From the NCBI RefSeq assembly GCF_009856825.1, contig NZ_WVTD01000012.1, forward strand, positions 62,001 through 126,000: a stretch of DNA of 64,000 nucleotides, read 5' to 3'. The notes beneath the pieces are model-generated. The model did not search any database. It was not told where the DNA came from and was given only the letters and a program-made list of their open reading frames with translations. Position numbers and translations under genes: made by a program. This document shows, piece by piece, positions 21,469 to 30,918 of the stretch; the stretch's first letter is position 1, and each line of letters opens with the position of its first letter. This DNA is from Novosphingobium silvae (lineage in GTDB: Bacteria; Pseudomonadota; Alphaproteobacteria; Sphingomonadales; Sphingomonadaceae).

Positions 21469-23667
21469 ATGCCATACTTCACCCGCCCCTCACAAAGGGG
21501 CGTGCGTCGGCGCGCGCGCCTTCTTTGCGCCGTCAGCGCATTTTCTGGCATAGCGTTTTTGCCGCAGGCCGCCGTAGCGCAGTCTCCAACTTCCGATGGG
21601 CGGGCCGCGAATGACGAGCAGCCGGGCTGGCGGGACGAGATTATCGTCGTCGGACAGGGAGAGCGACAATCGCCGTCCATCTATACTGTCCCCGTCGTGA
21701 CTGCCGCTACGCGTCTACCGCTGACGCTGCGGGAAACGCCACAGGCCGTCACCGTCATGACGCGCGAGAACCTCGATGATCAGCAGCTGAATTCGGTTCA
21801 AAATGCCCTCGAAGCGACGGCCGGCCTGTCTTCGAGAACCCTCGATAGCGAGCGCGTCACATTCTACGCACGTGGGTTTGCAATCGACAGCTTCCAGTAT
21901 GATGGGATTCCAACAGCGTTCGTCAGTGGCGCGAGCTTTCTCGATACAGCTTTCTTCGAGCGGTTCGAGGTCGTGCGGGGTGCAACCGGCCTGCTGACCG
22001 GCACCGGCAATCCGTCGGCTTCCATCAATCTGGTACGTAAGCGGCCTGGTCGCCAGTTCGCAGCCTCTGCGACGCTGAGCGCCGGATCGTGGGACAATTT
22101 TCGCGGCATGGCTGATATCTCGGCGCCCTTGTCTCGCGATGGCCATGTGCGTGCCCGGCTGGTCGGGATTCTGCAAGATCGCGAGGGTCATGTGGACAGA
22201 TATCGCCAGGCAAAGCGGAGCGTCTACGGCATTGTCGAGGCAGACCTTGGCCCCCGGACGCTCATCAGCATCGGCTATGACCATCAGGCGATCCGTCCTG
22301 AAGGCACGACCTGGAGTGGCATGCCGCTCTGGTTCTCGGACGGAACTCCAACGCGATGGTCCCGATCCAAATCGATGACGGCCGACTGGAGCCGTTGGGA
22401 CAATACACTGGACTCGGCGTTCTTGACGCTTGAGCACCAATTCGCAGGACAGTGGGTCGCACGCGCAGCTGTCATGCATCAGCGTTCCTCATCGGATGCG
22501 CGCTTGTTTTCCGGGCTTGGCTATCCGGATCGCGTGACCGGCGAAGGCCTTCAGCCATTTGCCCTGGCGAGCTACACGCGCAGCCGGCAGAACAGCATCG
22601 ATGCGACGCTATCAGGGCCTGTCAGCCTCTTGGGACGAAAGCATGACCTGGTGTTCGGCGTCATGGCGAACAGGCGGGTCGCCAACGAATTCAGCAGTGG
22701 CTTCGTGCTACCGTCGACGCCGTTTGAAAGCATATTCGATTGGACCGGCGCGTATCCCGAGCCCGATTTTGACGCTCGGCCGTTCTCGCGGACCCGTACC
22801 GTTACGCGGCAGGGGGCATTTTATGGTGCCGCCAAGCTCGACATCGTTGATCGGCTCAAGGTGATCGTCGGCACGCGGTTGACGTTCTACGATCTAGAAC
22901 AACAGACGGCGCTTACATCCTTCGAATTCTCCAAAAGTGGCAGGATCACACCTTACGCGGGCGCCGTGCTTGATCTCGATTCCCACCATTCGGCCTATGT
23001 CAGCTATACAGAAATCTTCAATCCGCAGACCAACAGAGACCGGGACGAGAGGATGCTGGCGCCGACAAACGGGCGCAACGTCGAGTTCGGGGTCAAGGGG
23101 AGCTATTTCGGCGGCCGCGCCAGTGCATCGATCGCGGTCTTCAAATCCTGGCTAGACAATGTCGGCCAGATCGACCCGGGCCAGCTCTTGCCGGATGGAA
23201 CGCAGGCGTATTTCGCCGCAAACGGGACCACTTCGCGGGGCGTCGAAATCGATCTGCAGGGCGAAATCCTTCCCGGCTGGAACACCTATGCCGGCTTTGC
23301 CCATTTCGTGGCAGAAAACGCCGACGGCGGCCGGTTGAATGCTGAGCTTCCCCGGACATCTGGGAGAATTTTCTCGACCTACCGATTTGCCGGACCGCTG
23401 CGGGCGGTGACCGTCGGTGGAGGCGTGAACTGGCGCAGCGCCTCTTTCGAGTCCGCCGCCAGCCCCATGGGTCCGGTTCGGACGCGTCAGGTGCCCTATG
23501 CGCTCGTGTCCCTCATGGCGCGCTATGATCTGTCGGCCCGGACTGACCTGAGCCTCAAGGTCAACAACCTCACCGATCGTCGCTACACCGTCGTGAACGG
23601 CTTCTTCAATCAGGTCCTGTTTGGCGAGCCGAGAAACGCGATGCTTGCGCTCACGGTGCGTTACTGA
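21469..23667 (+). CDS. TonB-dependent siderophore receptor
   Basis: A 732-residue outer-membrane receptor (FhuE/FpvA type). A signal peptide ends near AAVAQ (residue 38), followed by a TonB-box-like DEIIVVG. The plug domain carries LRETPQAVTVMTRENLDDQ and the YARGFAIDSFQYDGIP signature of siderophore receptors. The C-terminal barrel ends in a classic LALTVRY. No truncation is visible. The ligand cannot be told from sequence. Confidence 0.95.
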   Translation: MPYFTRPSQRGVRRRARLLCAVSAFSGIAFLPQAAVAQSPTSDGRAANDEQPGWRDEIIVVGQGERQSPSIYTVPVVTAATRLPLTLRETPQAVTVMTRENLDDQQLNSVQNALEATAGLSSRTLDSERVTFYARGFAIDSFQYDGIPTAFVSGASFLDTAFFERFEVVRGATGLLTGTGNPSASINLVRKRPGRQFAASATLSAGSWDNFRGMADISAPLSRDGHVRARLVGILQDREGHVDRYRQAKRSVYGIVEADLGPRTLISIGYDHQAIRPEGTTWSGMPLWFSDGTPTRWSRSKSMTADWSRWDNTLDSAFLTLEHQFAGQWVARAAVMHQRSSSDARLFSGLGYPDRVTGEGLQPFALASYTRSRQNSIDATLSGPVSLLGRKHDLVFGVMANRRVANEFSSGFVLPSTPFESIFDWTGAYPEPDFDARPFSRTRTVTRQGAFYGAAKLDIVDRLKVIVGTRLTFYDLEQQTALTSFEFSKSGRITPYAGAVLDLDSHHSAYVSYTEIFNPQTNRDRDERMLAPTNGRNVEFGVKGSYFGGRASASIAVFKSWLDNVGQIDPGQLLPDGTQAYFAANGTTSRGVEIDLQGEILPGWNTYAGFAHFVAENADGGRLNAELPRTSGRIFSTYRFAGPLRAVTVGGGVNWRSASFESAASPMGPVRTRQVPYALVSLMARYDLSARTDLSLKVNNLTDRRYTVVNGFFNQVLFGEPRNAMLALTVRY

Positions 23668-23752
23668 TGCCCGAAGGGTGAGAAGCGGCTCAGGGGGGAG
23701 ACGGTCGGAGACTGAAATGGCCGGGCCGACGCAAAGATGTTGACGCATGACA

Positions 23753-23770
23753 TATGAACATGTATTCATA
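23753..23770. promoter_or_regulatory. Zinc-type ArsR operator before the CDF exporter
   Basis: TATGAACATGTATTCATA is a perfect TATGAA/TTCATA dyad of the SmtB/CzrA type (TGAA...TTCA). TTGACG at 23740-23745 lies eight bases upstream, so the site fills the core promoter. The ArsR encoded at 49031-49381 is the natural partner. Confidence 0.8.
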
Positions 23771-23799
23771 CGTCATCATTGTTCATTCGCGAGTCTCGC

Positions 23800-24861
23800 A
23801 TGTCAGCACACGCACACGCTGACCATGGTCACGGCCATGGTCATGATCACGACCATTCCCACACCCCGACCATCACCAAGGATAATGAACGTAAGGTCCT
23901 CCTTTCGTTCGGTCTGATCGCCTCCTTCATGGTCGTCGAAGTGGTGGGCGGCCTCTGGTCCGGCTCGCTGGCCCTGCTGGCGGACGCCGGCCATATGATG
24001 ACGGACGCGGCGGCGCTTGCTCTTGCATACGCCGCGTTCCGCTTCGGGCAGCGCTCGCCCGACGCCAAGCGCACCTTCGGCTACCTGCGTTTTGAGGTCG
24101 TCGCCGGCCTTATCAACGCCGTCACTTTGTTCGCGATCGTCGCCTTTATCGTCTATGAAGCCTGGGAGCGTTTCAATCAGCCGCAGCCAGTCATGGCCGC
24201 GCCGATGTTCGGGGTCGCGATCGCTGGGCTTCTGGTGAACATTCTTGTCTTCTGGATCCTCACGCGTGGCGATAGCGAGCACGTCAACATCAAGGGCGCA
24301 GCGCTCCACGTCATGGGCGATCTGCTGGGTTCCGTGGGCGCTGTAGCCGCTGCCGTGGTCATCTATTTCACTGCCTGGACGCCTATCGATCCCATCCTCT
24401 CCGTGGTGGTCTCGCTTCTGGTCCTGCGCAGTGCCTGGAAGCTCCTCGGCAAGTCGCTGCACATTCTGCTGGAAGGCGCGCCGGATGGCGTTTCGGCTGA
24501 AGAGATCGAGCACCATATCCAGGACACGGTGCCGGGCGTTGCGTCGCTCAGTCACATCCACGTATGGTCGATCACCTCGGGGCGGACCCTTGCAACCATG
24601 CACGTCCGTCTCGCCGAAGGTTCGGATCCTCGCACGGTCGTACAGGCCGTCGAGCGGCAGCTTATTGATCGCTTTGAGATCGAGCACCCCACGGTTGCCG
24701 TGGATTGGAGCGGCTCGGACAGTTGCAGCCTTTCGCCCGAACGGACTGCTGCTGCGCCGAACAAAGCCAGCCACGATCATAGTGGCCACGACCATGGTCA
24801 CGGCTCCGCCAAGAAGTCCACATGTGGCGGGGGTGCCGGAAAGCACGCTCACGCCCACTAA
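23800..24861 (+). CDS. Cation diffusion facilitator zinc/cobalt exporter (CzcD/DmeF type)
   Basis: A 353-residue six-helix antiporter of the inner membrane. The ATG at 23800 (MSAHAHADHGHGHGHDHD) gives the expected His-rich cytosolic tail; an earlier in-frame start at 23779 is less likely. Metal-site motifs HMMTD (helix II) and HVMGD (helix V) are intact. A cytosolic ferredoxin-like domain (ASLSHIHVWSITSG) and a second His-rich tail close the protein. Control by the adjacent ArsR-type operator fits zinc or cobalt induction. Confidence 0.93.
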   Translation: MSAHAHADHGHGHGHDHDHSHTPTITKDNERKVLLSFGLIASFMVVEVVGGLWSGSLALLADAGHMMTDAAALALAYAAFRFGQRSPDAKRTFGYLRFEVVAGLINAVTLFAIVAFIVYEAWERFNQPQPVMAAPMFGVAIAGLLVNILVFWILTRGDSEHVNIKGAALHVMGDLLGSVGAVAAAVVIYFTAWTPIDPILSVVVSLLVLRSAWKLLGKSLHILLEGAPDGVSAEEIEHHIQDTVPGVASLSHIHVWSITSGRTLATMHVRLAEGSDPRTVVQAVERQLIDRFEIEHPTVAVDWSGSDSCSLSPERTAAAPNKASHDHSGHDHGHGSAKKSTCGGGAGKHAHAH

Positions 24862-24885
24862 CCGATCCGAGCCCCCCGCTCGGTC

Positions 24886-24920
24886 CCGTCGCCCCTGCCG
24901 CCCCAGAGCGGGGGCGACGG
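24886..24920 (+). terminator. Stem-loop after the CDF gene
   Basis: CCGTCGCCCC (24886-24895) pairs perfectly with GGGGCGACGG (24911-24920) over a 15-base loop, 25 bases after the stop. The downstream run is CTTCCC, not a strong U-tract. The following stretch to 25203 is relatively AT-rich with a TGAATTCA palindrome near 25077 and may hold the promoter for the gene at 25204; no further gene is seen there. Confidence 0.6.
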
Positions 24921-25203
24921 CTTCCCTCGAACAACCCGGGGCGGACTACAGGTTGTTCCGTTCGAAGTTCTCACGCCAGACGCTGTGCCCAACCTCGTCA
25001 CGTGTGAGCTAATAGGGCAAAGAACTAATGCTCTGTTTCAAGCCATGACAAAAGATATAGTCATTTTTCTGTCATATGAATTCAGTGCTCGTTTCCGTTG
25101 TCTTAAATAAGGTGCGATCTTTAAGATGCGCATTACAAGACGAAGTGATGATACGGAATAACATTAACGGCGATCATGGTTCGTTGAAGATTTAGGTTCT
25201 CGG

Positions 25204-25569
25204 ATGACATCCTTGGGAAAGCCGATTATGTACCTCGCCATGCGCCGCTTAGGACGTTTCCTTCTCTGCCTGCTGTCGTTGTCCATGCTGACGACGACGC
25301 TTGTGCATGCTCTGGAAGTTCCCAGCGCTCCGACCATCGAATGTTCGGGCTATGTGCATAGCGATGGCGACATGGATCAGACGCAAGGCGATACCGACAA
25401 GGCGATGCCGCACCATCACGGCGGCTGCCATGGTTCGTCAGCGTTCGTGCCGACCCTTGCCAATAGCGACATGATCTCTCTGGCACTGACCGCTCCGGTG
25501 GTCATCCCTCAACCTATATCCTCCAAGCGCTGGGCCATCGGCCCTAACCTGCGCCCGCCGATAGCCTGA
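25204..25569 (+). CDS. Small exported His/Met-rich protein in CzcI position
   Basis: A 121-residue protein with a signal-like hydrophobic segment (LGRFLLCLLSLSMLTTTLVHA) and a metal-binding-looking middle (HSDGDMDQTQ, then MPHHHGGCHG). It lies directly before czcC, where CzcI-type periplasmic modulators sit in czc operons. Sequence alone does not prove it is CzcI. Start choices at 25228 and 25240 also exist. Confidence 0.65.
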   Translation: MTSLGKPIMYLAMRRLGRFLLCLLSLSMLTTTLVHALEVPSAPTIECSGYVHSDGDMDQTQGDTDKAMPHHHGGCHGSSAFVPTLANSDMISLALTAPVVIPQPISSKRWAIGPNLRPPIA

Positions 25570-25643
25570 CAGAGCCATAGCGGATTGCTGCGCCTGAATT
25601 CGGGCCAGTGGTCATCCATGCCTCGTGTTCAGGATTCCCTTTC

Positions 25644-26144
25644 ATGTTCCGATCCATTGCAGCCTTGCTGGCTGCCGTGTCCTGCGTCGCTGTGGCGCAG
25701 GCACAGGAAACGCCTGCTGCGGTAGCAGGGGCGTTACCCTACACCCTTGACCAGGCGGTTGCCGCTGCTGGCGGCAGTGCGCCGGCGGCAGAAGCTGCAC
25801 AGGCCAATGTCGAGGCGGCGCGTGCCGCTCGTACCGTCGCTGGCCTTCGACCCAACCCGACCGTGCAGACCCAAGTAGAGAACATCGCGGGGAGCGGACC
25901 GTATAGCGGCGTTGGCAGTGCCGAATCGACGGTCAGTGTCGCAATCCCGATCGAGCTGGGCGGTAAGCGCTCGGCACGCATTGCGGTCGCTAATGCTCAG
26001 ACCAATCGGGCTCTGCTCGTCTCGGCCATCACACAGGCGGACATCAGGCTACAGGTCACCCAGCTCTATGTGGAGGCAGTTGCAGCCGAACGCCGTGTCG
26101 AGACCGCACGCGATCAGTCTCGCATTGCCGGCGATGCCGCTAAT
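25644..26144 (+). pseudogene. czcC: czcC outer-membrane efflux gene truncated by transposon insertion
   Basis: About 167 codons of a CzcC-type TolC homologue remain: signal peptide ending near VAQAQ, then the OEP motif YTLDQAVAAA, NVEAARAARTVAGLRPNPTV and IPIELGGKRSARIAVA. The native frame reaches the first base of the transposon at 26145 and stops inside it at 26162 after a few foreign codons. Family members are about 400-430 residues, so more than half is missing. The missing part is not found on the other side of the transposon. Confidence 0.88.
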
Positions 26145-26281
26145 TGTAGCGGCTCGCAATGATGATCGCCCGGAACTGCAATAGAGGGGGCTTTCGCGCT
26201 TGAATTATGTGAGACGCTGGCGATCAGCCGGCGCACGTTCGGTGAGACGCAAATCACATTCGATGCGACGGACGCGAGATG
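26145..26281 (+). repeat. Left terminal inverted repeat region of the transposon
   Basis: The outer 39 bp match the right end perfectly. The inner part keeps diverged copies of GTGAGACG and TGCGACSGACGCG at the same distances as on the right, consistent with multiple transposase-binding sites. It cuts czcC and ends 35 bases from the ATPase stop. Confidence 0.88.
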
Positions 26282-26315
26282 TTCACCGAGCGGCGCGGGA
26301 TCGCGGACACGGCGG

Positions 26316-27287
26316 TCAAAGCGGTAATCCTGCCGCGCGCATATCGTCGGTCAGCTCGCGCGCACGAGCCGGATCAAGCCCGCCCCGGAGCAGTTGCCGT
26401 ATCTCCGCCGGCTTGGCGTCGAACTGGTCCGCCAGGCTCTTCGTATCGTAGCCGTGGCGGGTAAGCTGGGGTTCGAGGTCGTCAATCTGGCGTGACAGCA
26501 CACCCTCTACGGTAGCGGCATCGATCGGTTTCACGCTGGCCTCGAACCCGGCTTCGAACGCGCGCACGAGATGGCGGCCGATCTGGAGCGGTGTCTTAAG
26601 CTTGGCGGCGAGCAGGATCGCGGCGTCTTCGGTCAGCACGGCATCGGGTTCTATCCCCGGCGACAGTGCGGTGCGCAGCGCCCAGTCGATATAGTCGCGC
26701 TGCCGATCGCGCAGGCCGCCAAACTCGAACACGGTCGTCCGGTCGCCGATTTCCTCCATCAGCGGGCGTTTCAGGTCGTTGCGCAGCTTCGGATGGCCGA
26801 CGAGGATCACGGCCAGTTGACCGCCGCCCTCGGTGACAAGCTCAACGAGGCGCTTGAGCGCGGTCAGCGTCTTTGGGTGGAGGTCGTGGGCATCGTCGAC
26901 GAACAGCGCGACCGGTCGCTTGGCCTTGCGAAACAGCTCCTGCAAATCGCGTTCGCGCCGTTCCGATTGGCTTGGGATCGAGACGGTCTTCTCAGACGAA
27001 AGATCATAGAACAGCGCTGCAACCAGCAGCGGCACCGATATCTTGGCCTTTTCCAGGCTGAGCGCGCGCGAGACGATCACACGGCCCTCGCGCTCTAGTT
27101 CTTCGCGCAGTCGCCGCGTCAGCACGGTCTTGCCCGAGCCGATGGTGGCCGTAAGCGCGATCAGGCGACCACCTGTGATCGCGGTCTTCAGATCATGGGT
27201 AAGCTGGGCATGATGCTCGGTCTCGAAGAAGCCGAGATCGACCGGGGGCCGGGCCAGCCCGTAATAGCGCATCACCTCGGTCTGCAT
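26316..27287 (-). CDS. Transposition AAA+ ATPase (MuB/TniB/ExeA-like)
   Basis: A 323-residue ATPase that would activate the transposase and choose targets. Walker A is TIGSGKT at residues 48-54, Walker B is VALFVDDAHDL, and a later LVGHP sensor-1-like stretch is present. The N-terminus (MRYYGLARPPVDLGFFET) matches ExeA/TniB-type ATPases of transposons. The stop codon of the transposase overlaps its start at 27287, so the two are coupled. No TniQ-like gene follows; the transposon end comes 35 bases after the stop. Confidence 0.88.
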   Translation of the reverse strand: MQTEVMRYYGLARPPVDLGFFETEHHAQLTHDLKTAITGGRLIALTATIGSGKTVLTRRLREELEREGRVIVSRALSLEKAKISVPLLVAALFYDLSSEKTVSIPSQSERRERDLQELFRKAKRPVALFVDDAHDLHPKTLTALKRLVELVTEGGGQLAVILVGHPKLRNDLKRPLMEEIGDRTTVFEFGGLRDRQRDYIDWALRTALSPGIEPDAVLTEDAAILLAAKLKTPLQIGRHLVRAFEAGFEASVKPIDAATVEGVLSRQIDDLEPQLTRHGYDTKSLADQFDAKPAEIRQLLRGGLDPARARELTDDMRAAGLPL

Positions 27288-28948
27288 CAGCCGCTCCGTC
27301 TGTGGCCGGGCGGGAATCGCCTGCGGATTTCATCCATCACTTCGGGCCGGGACAGCGTGCGCGCGAGCAACGCGTCGATGAAGGCGCGGTCCTCTTCGCA
27401 AAGGCCGCCAAGCGGCAGGCGCAGTTCCTCGGATATGGCGAAGCGTGCCTTGAGCGGCGTGGCGAAGGTGAGTTCGGCGAACGGATCTGGATCGGCGAAT
27501 GGCCGGGCCGGCACAGGTGCGATCCCATCGGTGGGCTTGCGACCGATCACCACGATGTCGTCCTCGCCCGTCAAGACCGAGCGAGGGATTCCGATCTTCG
27601 TCGCCAGCGCATCGACGCGATCCGCGCGGACCTCGCGCCGGCTCTTGCGGTGCTTGCGATAGCGATGCAGCGGCACCGGCCCTCCGACCGGATCGAACGG
27701 GCCGTATCGGTCATCGCCATGCTCGACCCATAGCTCCTGGTCGAACAGCCCCCACCAGACGACAACCGTTTCGCCGGCCACTTCGGACGTGACCTCATAG
27801 GTAACGCCGGCGACGGTCAGCCGGCAGTCGAGGCCGACCTTGCGGCGCTCTGGCTCGCGCGCGAATGCGCAATAGCGCTCCCAACTGCACATGGCGCAAA
27901 TGCCGCCATCGGGCAGGTGGCCGAGCCAGTCGTCGATCCGAGAATGCGGCTCGCGACGATGGTCGCCGCTGTTGTAGGTGGCGATGTAGCGCGCCAGCCA
28001 GCGATTGGCCTCCTCCTCGCTGGCGGGTTCGTGAAAGTGGTACAGCGTCTCGTGCGCTTCCTTGACAGTGCGGAACGGGCGCTCGACTTTCCCCTTGGCG
28101 CGCGCGGTCGTGCGGCGTCCGTCCGACCCTGCTGGCATGTGCGGAGTGACGGTAATCCCGAGACATTCCATGACCCGCTTGAACACGCTCGATTTGCCGA
28201 CCGGGCCGCCATCGAGCTGGATGTTCTCCGGAATACCTCCAAACGGATTGTCCTCCTTTGGTGCCATCGCACGGAACAGGAAGCGCAGCGCCGCCTCGGC
28301 ATCCTCCCCATAGACGAGCGCATATTCCTGGTAGACGACGCCCGACCGGTCATCGACCACCGAGAACAGCATCAACGTAGGCGCGCCATTACGATCGGGA
28401 TCGATCCAGGTCGGGGCCTTCAACTGCTTGAGATCCGACGGGCTCATGTCGAAATGCCAGAGCATGTTGGCGCGTTCGGCCTGATAGCGCACCGCAGCCG
28501 GCTCGCGCGTCATCCGCTCGGTGTCGTATCCCCGTTGCCGCATGTGCCGGTTGAGTGTCGAGGCAGCCAACCGACCTGCCGGCAGCTTCACCAGACCGCG
28601 ATCGGGGGTCTCGACACCGTGTTCGGTGACGATTTCGAGGATACGCTTCGTCGAGAGACGACGGCCTTGACGGTTGGTCGTGCGGCTCTTCATCGCCGCA
28701 ACGACCTCACACCACCATTCGATCTCGCCGGCAGGCATGGTGCGCGACAGGCCACGATCGGCACGGTGTGCGTCCTTCGGCCTTCGCTCGCCGCGCAACA
28801 GCCGGTAGAGCGTAGCGCGGCTGATGTCGTAGAGTTCGGCGGTCGATGTCATCAGCGGCTGCCGCTCGGGATGCCTTGCTGGCAATGCCGCCAAACGACG
28901 TCGGAGCGTCACGATCGCCTCGATGGGGACCGTGACGCCCGCGCTCAT
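27287..28948 (-). CDS. DDE transposase with rve integrase core (TniA/Tn552-like)
   Basis: A 553-residue transposase. An N-terminal helix-turn-helix (LYDISRATLYRLLRG, residues 39-53) is followed by a second DNA-binding region and the rve catalytic core, with D167 in HFDMSPSDL, D246 in NIQLDGGPVGK and E289 in GKVERPFRTVKE. A C-terminal Mu-type beta domain follows (CRLTVAGVTYEVTSEVAGETVVV). The pairing with an ATPase and a resolvase matches Tn552 and Tn5053 rather than IS21. Start and stop overlap neighbours by one base, giving a compact operon. Confidence 0.9.
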   Translation of the reverse strand: MSAGVTVPIEAIVTLRRRLAALPARHPERQPLMTSTAELYDISRATLYRLLRGERRPKDAHRADRGLSRTMPAGEIEWWCEVVAAMKSRTTNRQGRRLSTKRILEIVTEHGVETPDRGLVKLPAGRLAASTLNRHMRQRGYDTERMTREPAAVRYQAERANMLWHFDMSPSDLKQLKAPTWIDPDRNGAPTLMLFSVVDDRSGVVYQEYALVYGEDAEAALRFLFRAMAPKEDNPFGGIPENIQLDGGPVGKSSVFKRVMECLGITVTPHMPAGSDGRRTTARAKGKVERPFRTVKEAHETLYHFHEPASEEEANRWLARYIATYNSGDHRREPHSRIDDWLGHLPDGGICAMCSWERYCAFAREPERRKVGLDCRLTVAGVTYEVTSEVAGETVVVWWGLFDQELWVEHGDDRYGPFDPVGGPVPLHRYRKHRKSRREVRADRVDALATKIGIPRSVLTGEDDIVVIGRKPTDGIAPVPARPFADPDPFAELTFATPLKARFAISEELRLPLGGLCEEDRAFIDALLARTLSRPEVMDEIRRRFPPGHRRSG

Positions 28949-29592
28949 TATGCAGCCTGGCTTTGCGGTTGCCGAGTGGGACCCGCATCGAGCAACGCCT
29001 GCCCCGGCGCCTTGGGGGTGCCGTCGCCGTTGACATAGACATACAGGGTCGTGGTCGTGATCCCGAGCCGCTTAGCGACATCAGCCGCGACGACACCTCG
29101 ATCGGACATCGCCGCCATCGCCATCGTCAGCGTCGCCCGGTTCATCTTGCGCGGCCGACCGCCCATGCGACCGCGCGCGCGCGCCGCAGCAAGGCCGGCA
29201 TGGGTACGCTCGGCGATCAACTCGCGCTCGAACTCGGCGAACGCCGCGAAGATGCCGAAAGCGAGACGGCCATTGGCAGACGTCGTGTCGATCTGCGCGC
29301 CGGCACCTGCCAGCACCTTCAACCCGATCCCGCGCGACCGGAGATCCTCCGCCGTCGTCACCAGATGGCGCAGATCGCGGCCGAGGCGGTCCAGCTTCCA
29401 GATGACGAGCGTGTTGCCCGGCTGAAGCGCCTTCAGGCAGGCGGTCAGGCCAGGCCGCGCATCGTGGCGACCCGATGCCATATCCTCATAGATGCGCGAC
29501 GGATCAATGCCGGCCGCGAACAGCGCGTCGCGCTGCGGCTCCAGCGTTTGCGTGCCGTCCGACTTGGACACTCGGATATAGCCAATGAGCAA
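28948..29592 (-). CDS. Serine resolvase/invertase family recombinase
   Basis: A 214-residue resolvase with catalytic Ser9 (GYIRVSKSDG), the KLDRLGRDLRHLV motif, helix E and a C-terminal helix-turn-helix (VVAADVAKRLGITTTTLYVYV). It is expected to resolve transposition cointegrates at a res site. A near-perfect dyad with a 2-bp centre lies 263 bases upstream at 29855-29892, the expected place for res. The 29593-29933 gap holds that site and no convincing gene. Confidence 0.92.
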   Translation of the reverse strand: MLIGYIRVSKSDGTQTLEPQRDALFAAGIDPSRIYEDMASGRHDARPGLTACLKALQPGNTLVIWKLDRLGRDLRHLVTTAEDLRSRGIGLKVLAGAGAQIDTTSANGRLAFGIFAAFAEFERELIAERTHAGLAAARARGRMGGRPRKMNRATLTMAMAAMSDRGVVAADVAKRLGITTTTLYVYVNGDGTPKAPGQALLDAGPTRQPQSQAA

Positions 29593-29854
29593 TGCGTACC
29601 CCGCCAGAAAAGACTACCGGCATGGTGCAAGATGGCGCTGGTTTTCACAACGGGTTTTCTTGCTCTTTTCGGATTGCCGGGACCGGCATTGTCAGACCGC
29701 GAGAAAACCGCTCGTTTTCCTTGCGGAGCCAACGTCGGCACGGTCGGCAGAATTCGCCAACTATCGGCTTAGCCGATGCATTCAGAGCTTCTGGAAGCGG
29801 ACGCTTTCTGATGCGGGATTGTGGCACCGTAAACTTGCCGAAAGCTATGGTAGT

Positions 29855-29892
29855 CTGCTGGTGTCACAACCGACCGGTTATGACACCAGCAG
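29855..29892. other. Res-like recombination dyad R1
   Basis: Arms of 18 bp (left CTGCTGGTGTCACAACCG, right CGGTTATGACACCAGCAG) are complementary except at one position and flank the 2-bp centre AC at 29873-29874. A 2-bp centre is what a serine recombinase crossover site needs. It separates the transposition genes from the passenger module. A related dyad (R2) lies at 38888-38911. Confidence 0.7.
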
Positions 29893-29933
29893 CGTTACGG
29901 ACTGGAATGATGAAACAGGAAAGGTGTCGGCGA

Positions 29934-30479
29934 TCAGTCTGGGATCAGCACCCAACCACGCAGCTGCAACGTCGCCATTGTTGTCAGCGCAGACACGTCG
30001 GTTTCGACACTTTTCCCTACCGTAGCGGGGTCAATCCCGTTTCCAATAAGAGCCTGGCTGCATACCCGAACGGATACACCCGCCTTTTTCAACGCCTCAA
30101 TTAAGGCAAGGTTGGGGTTCGCAGCTACTCCCGTCTTTGTCGCATAGGCGCGATCTTCGGTAACGATGGGCGTCGCCGGACCGTGGACGATCACGACGAC
30201 ATCGCCTTGTTCTGGACGAACGCCATCGTTGCCCAGCAGGTTCAAAAAGCGGGCGACCTTCTCCAGCGATGGATTGATTTTATCCGGCGTTGCCGCGGCC
30301 TTGGTCACATTGAACAGCACGCGATAGCGCAACTTGCGATCGGGCCGTTCCGCAGCACCTTCGACGGGTGTGATCGCGCCATATCCCGGTATCACCGCCT
30401 GCCTAGGCACGCCGGCTGAAGCACTGACGCTGCTCATGAGTGACAAGCATCCTGCAAGAGCAATGATTGGCATACGCAT
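29934..30479 (-). CDS. Exported DsrE-family protein
   Basis: A 181-residue protein with an N-terminal signal peptide ending near SASAG. The mature part matches the DsrE/DsrF-like fold (YRVLFNVTKAAATPDKINP, DVVVIVHGPA, NLALIEALKKAGVSVRVCSQAL), with a single conserved Cys in VRVCSQAL at the sulfur-carrying position of the family. It probably handles persulfide sulfur in the periplasm. It is the last gene of the minus-strand unit peroxiredoxin-ArsR-DsrE. Confidence 0.85.
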   Translation of the reverse strand: MRMPIIALAGCLSLMSSVSASAGVPRQAVIPGYGAITPVEGAAERPDRKLRYRVLFNVTKAAATPDKINPSLEKVARFLNLLGNDGVRPEQGDVVVIVHGPATPIVTEDRAYATKTGVAANPNLALIEALKKAGVSVRVCSQALIGNGIDPATVGKSVETDVSALTTMATLQLRGWVLIPD

Positions 30480-30507
30480 CCGCTTTTTCCTTCTTCAGCC
30501 GAAATGA

Positions 30508-30918
30508 TCAGCCAACTCTCGCAAAAACGGCCGCACCGATGTTTTGCGGTCGAACCACGGACGGCGTCTCGCGCGGTCGCACTGGGCGGGGGGCCGGGGC
30601 CGTTTGGGGAGCCGACAGATCGTCGGCTCCGAACATCGCCTCCAGGGTTCGCACACACAGTGCGGCTGCATCGTCGGCAAGACGGTAGTGAACCTGCTTC
30701 GCCTCACGCCTGGTCTTCACCAGATCGGCGCGCCGCAGCTCGGCAAGCTGCTGACTGAGCGCTGGTTGGGTCACGCCCGTGGCCGCCTCGATGTCCGCCA
30801 CCTGCCGTTCGCCACCCAGCAGATAGGACAGGATCATAAGGCGCTGCGGCTGCGCGAACACGCGCAGCTTCTCGACTGCAACGTCGGCAAGCGCGCGGGA
30901 CTGGTAGATCGCCATCAC
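30508..30918 (-). CDS. ArsR-family regulator, SqrR/BigR-like but lacking one sensing Cys
   Basis: A 136-residue winged-helix regulator (RVFAQPQRLMILSYLLGGERQVADIEAATGVTQPALSQQLAELRRADLV). SqrR and BigR sense persulfides through two cysteines, one after RLxIL and one in the last helix. Here the first position is Ser31 and only Cys88 (AAALCVRTLEAMF) is kept. The Pro/Arg-rich C-terminal tail is unusual. Its start overlaps the peroxiredoxin stop by four bases. It is the likely regulator of the sulfur module through the dyad at 31577-31596. Confidence 0.85.
   Translation of the reverse strand: MMAIYQSRALADVAVEKLRVFAQPQRLMILSYLLGGERQVADIEAATGVTQPALSQQLAELRRADLVKTRREAKQVHYRLADDAAALCVRTLEAMFGADDLSAPQTAPAPRPVRPRETPSVVRPQNIGAAVFARVG

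Noticed and set aside
23803..24858. Long minus-strand open frame opposite the CDF exporter
   Set aside because: It mirrors the codon pattern of a high-GC gene, lacks any motif and the plus-strand protein is certain.
27917..29038. 373-codon plus-strand frame over the transposase
   Set aside because: Opposite a complete DDE transposase and without recognisable domains.
29585..30104. Plus-strand frames between the resolvase and the DsrE gene
   Set aside because: They cross the R1 dyad and the antisense of DsrE, and their translations have no protein-like character.
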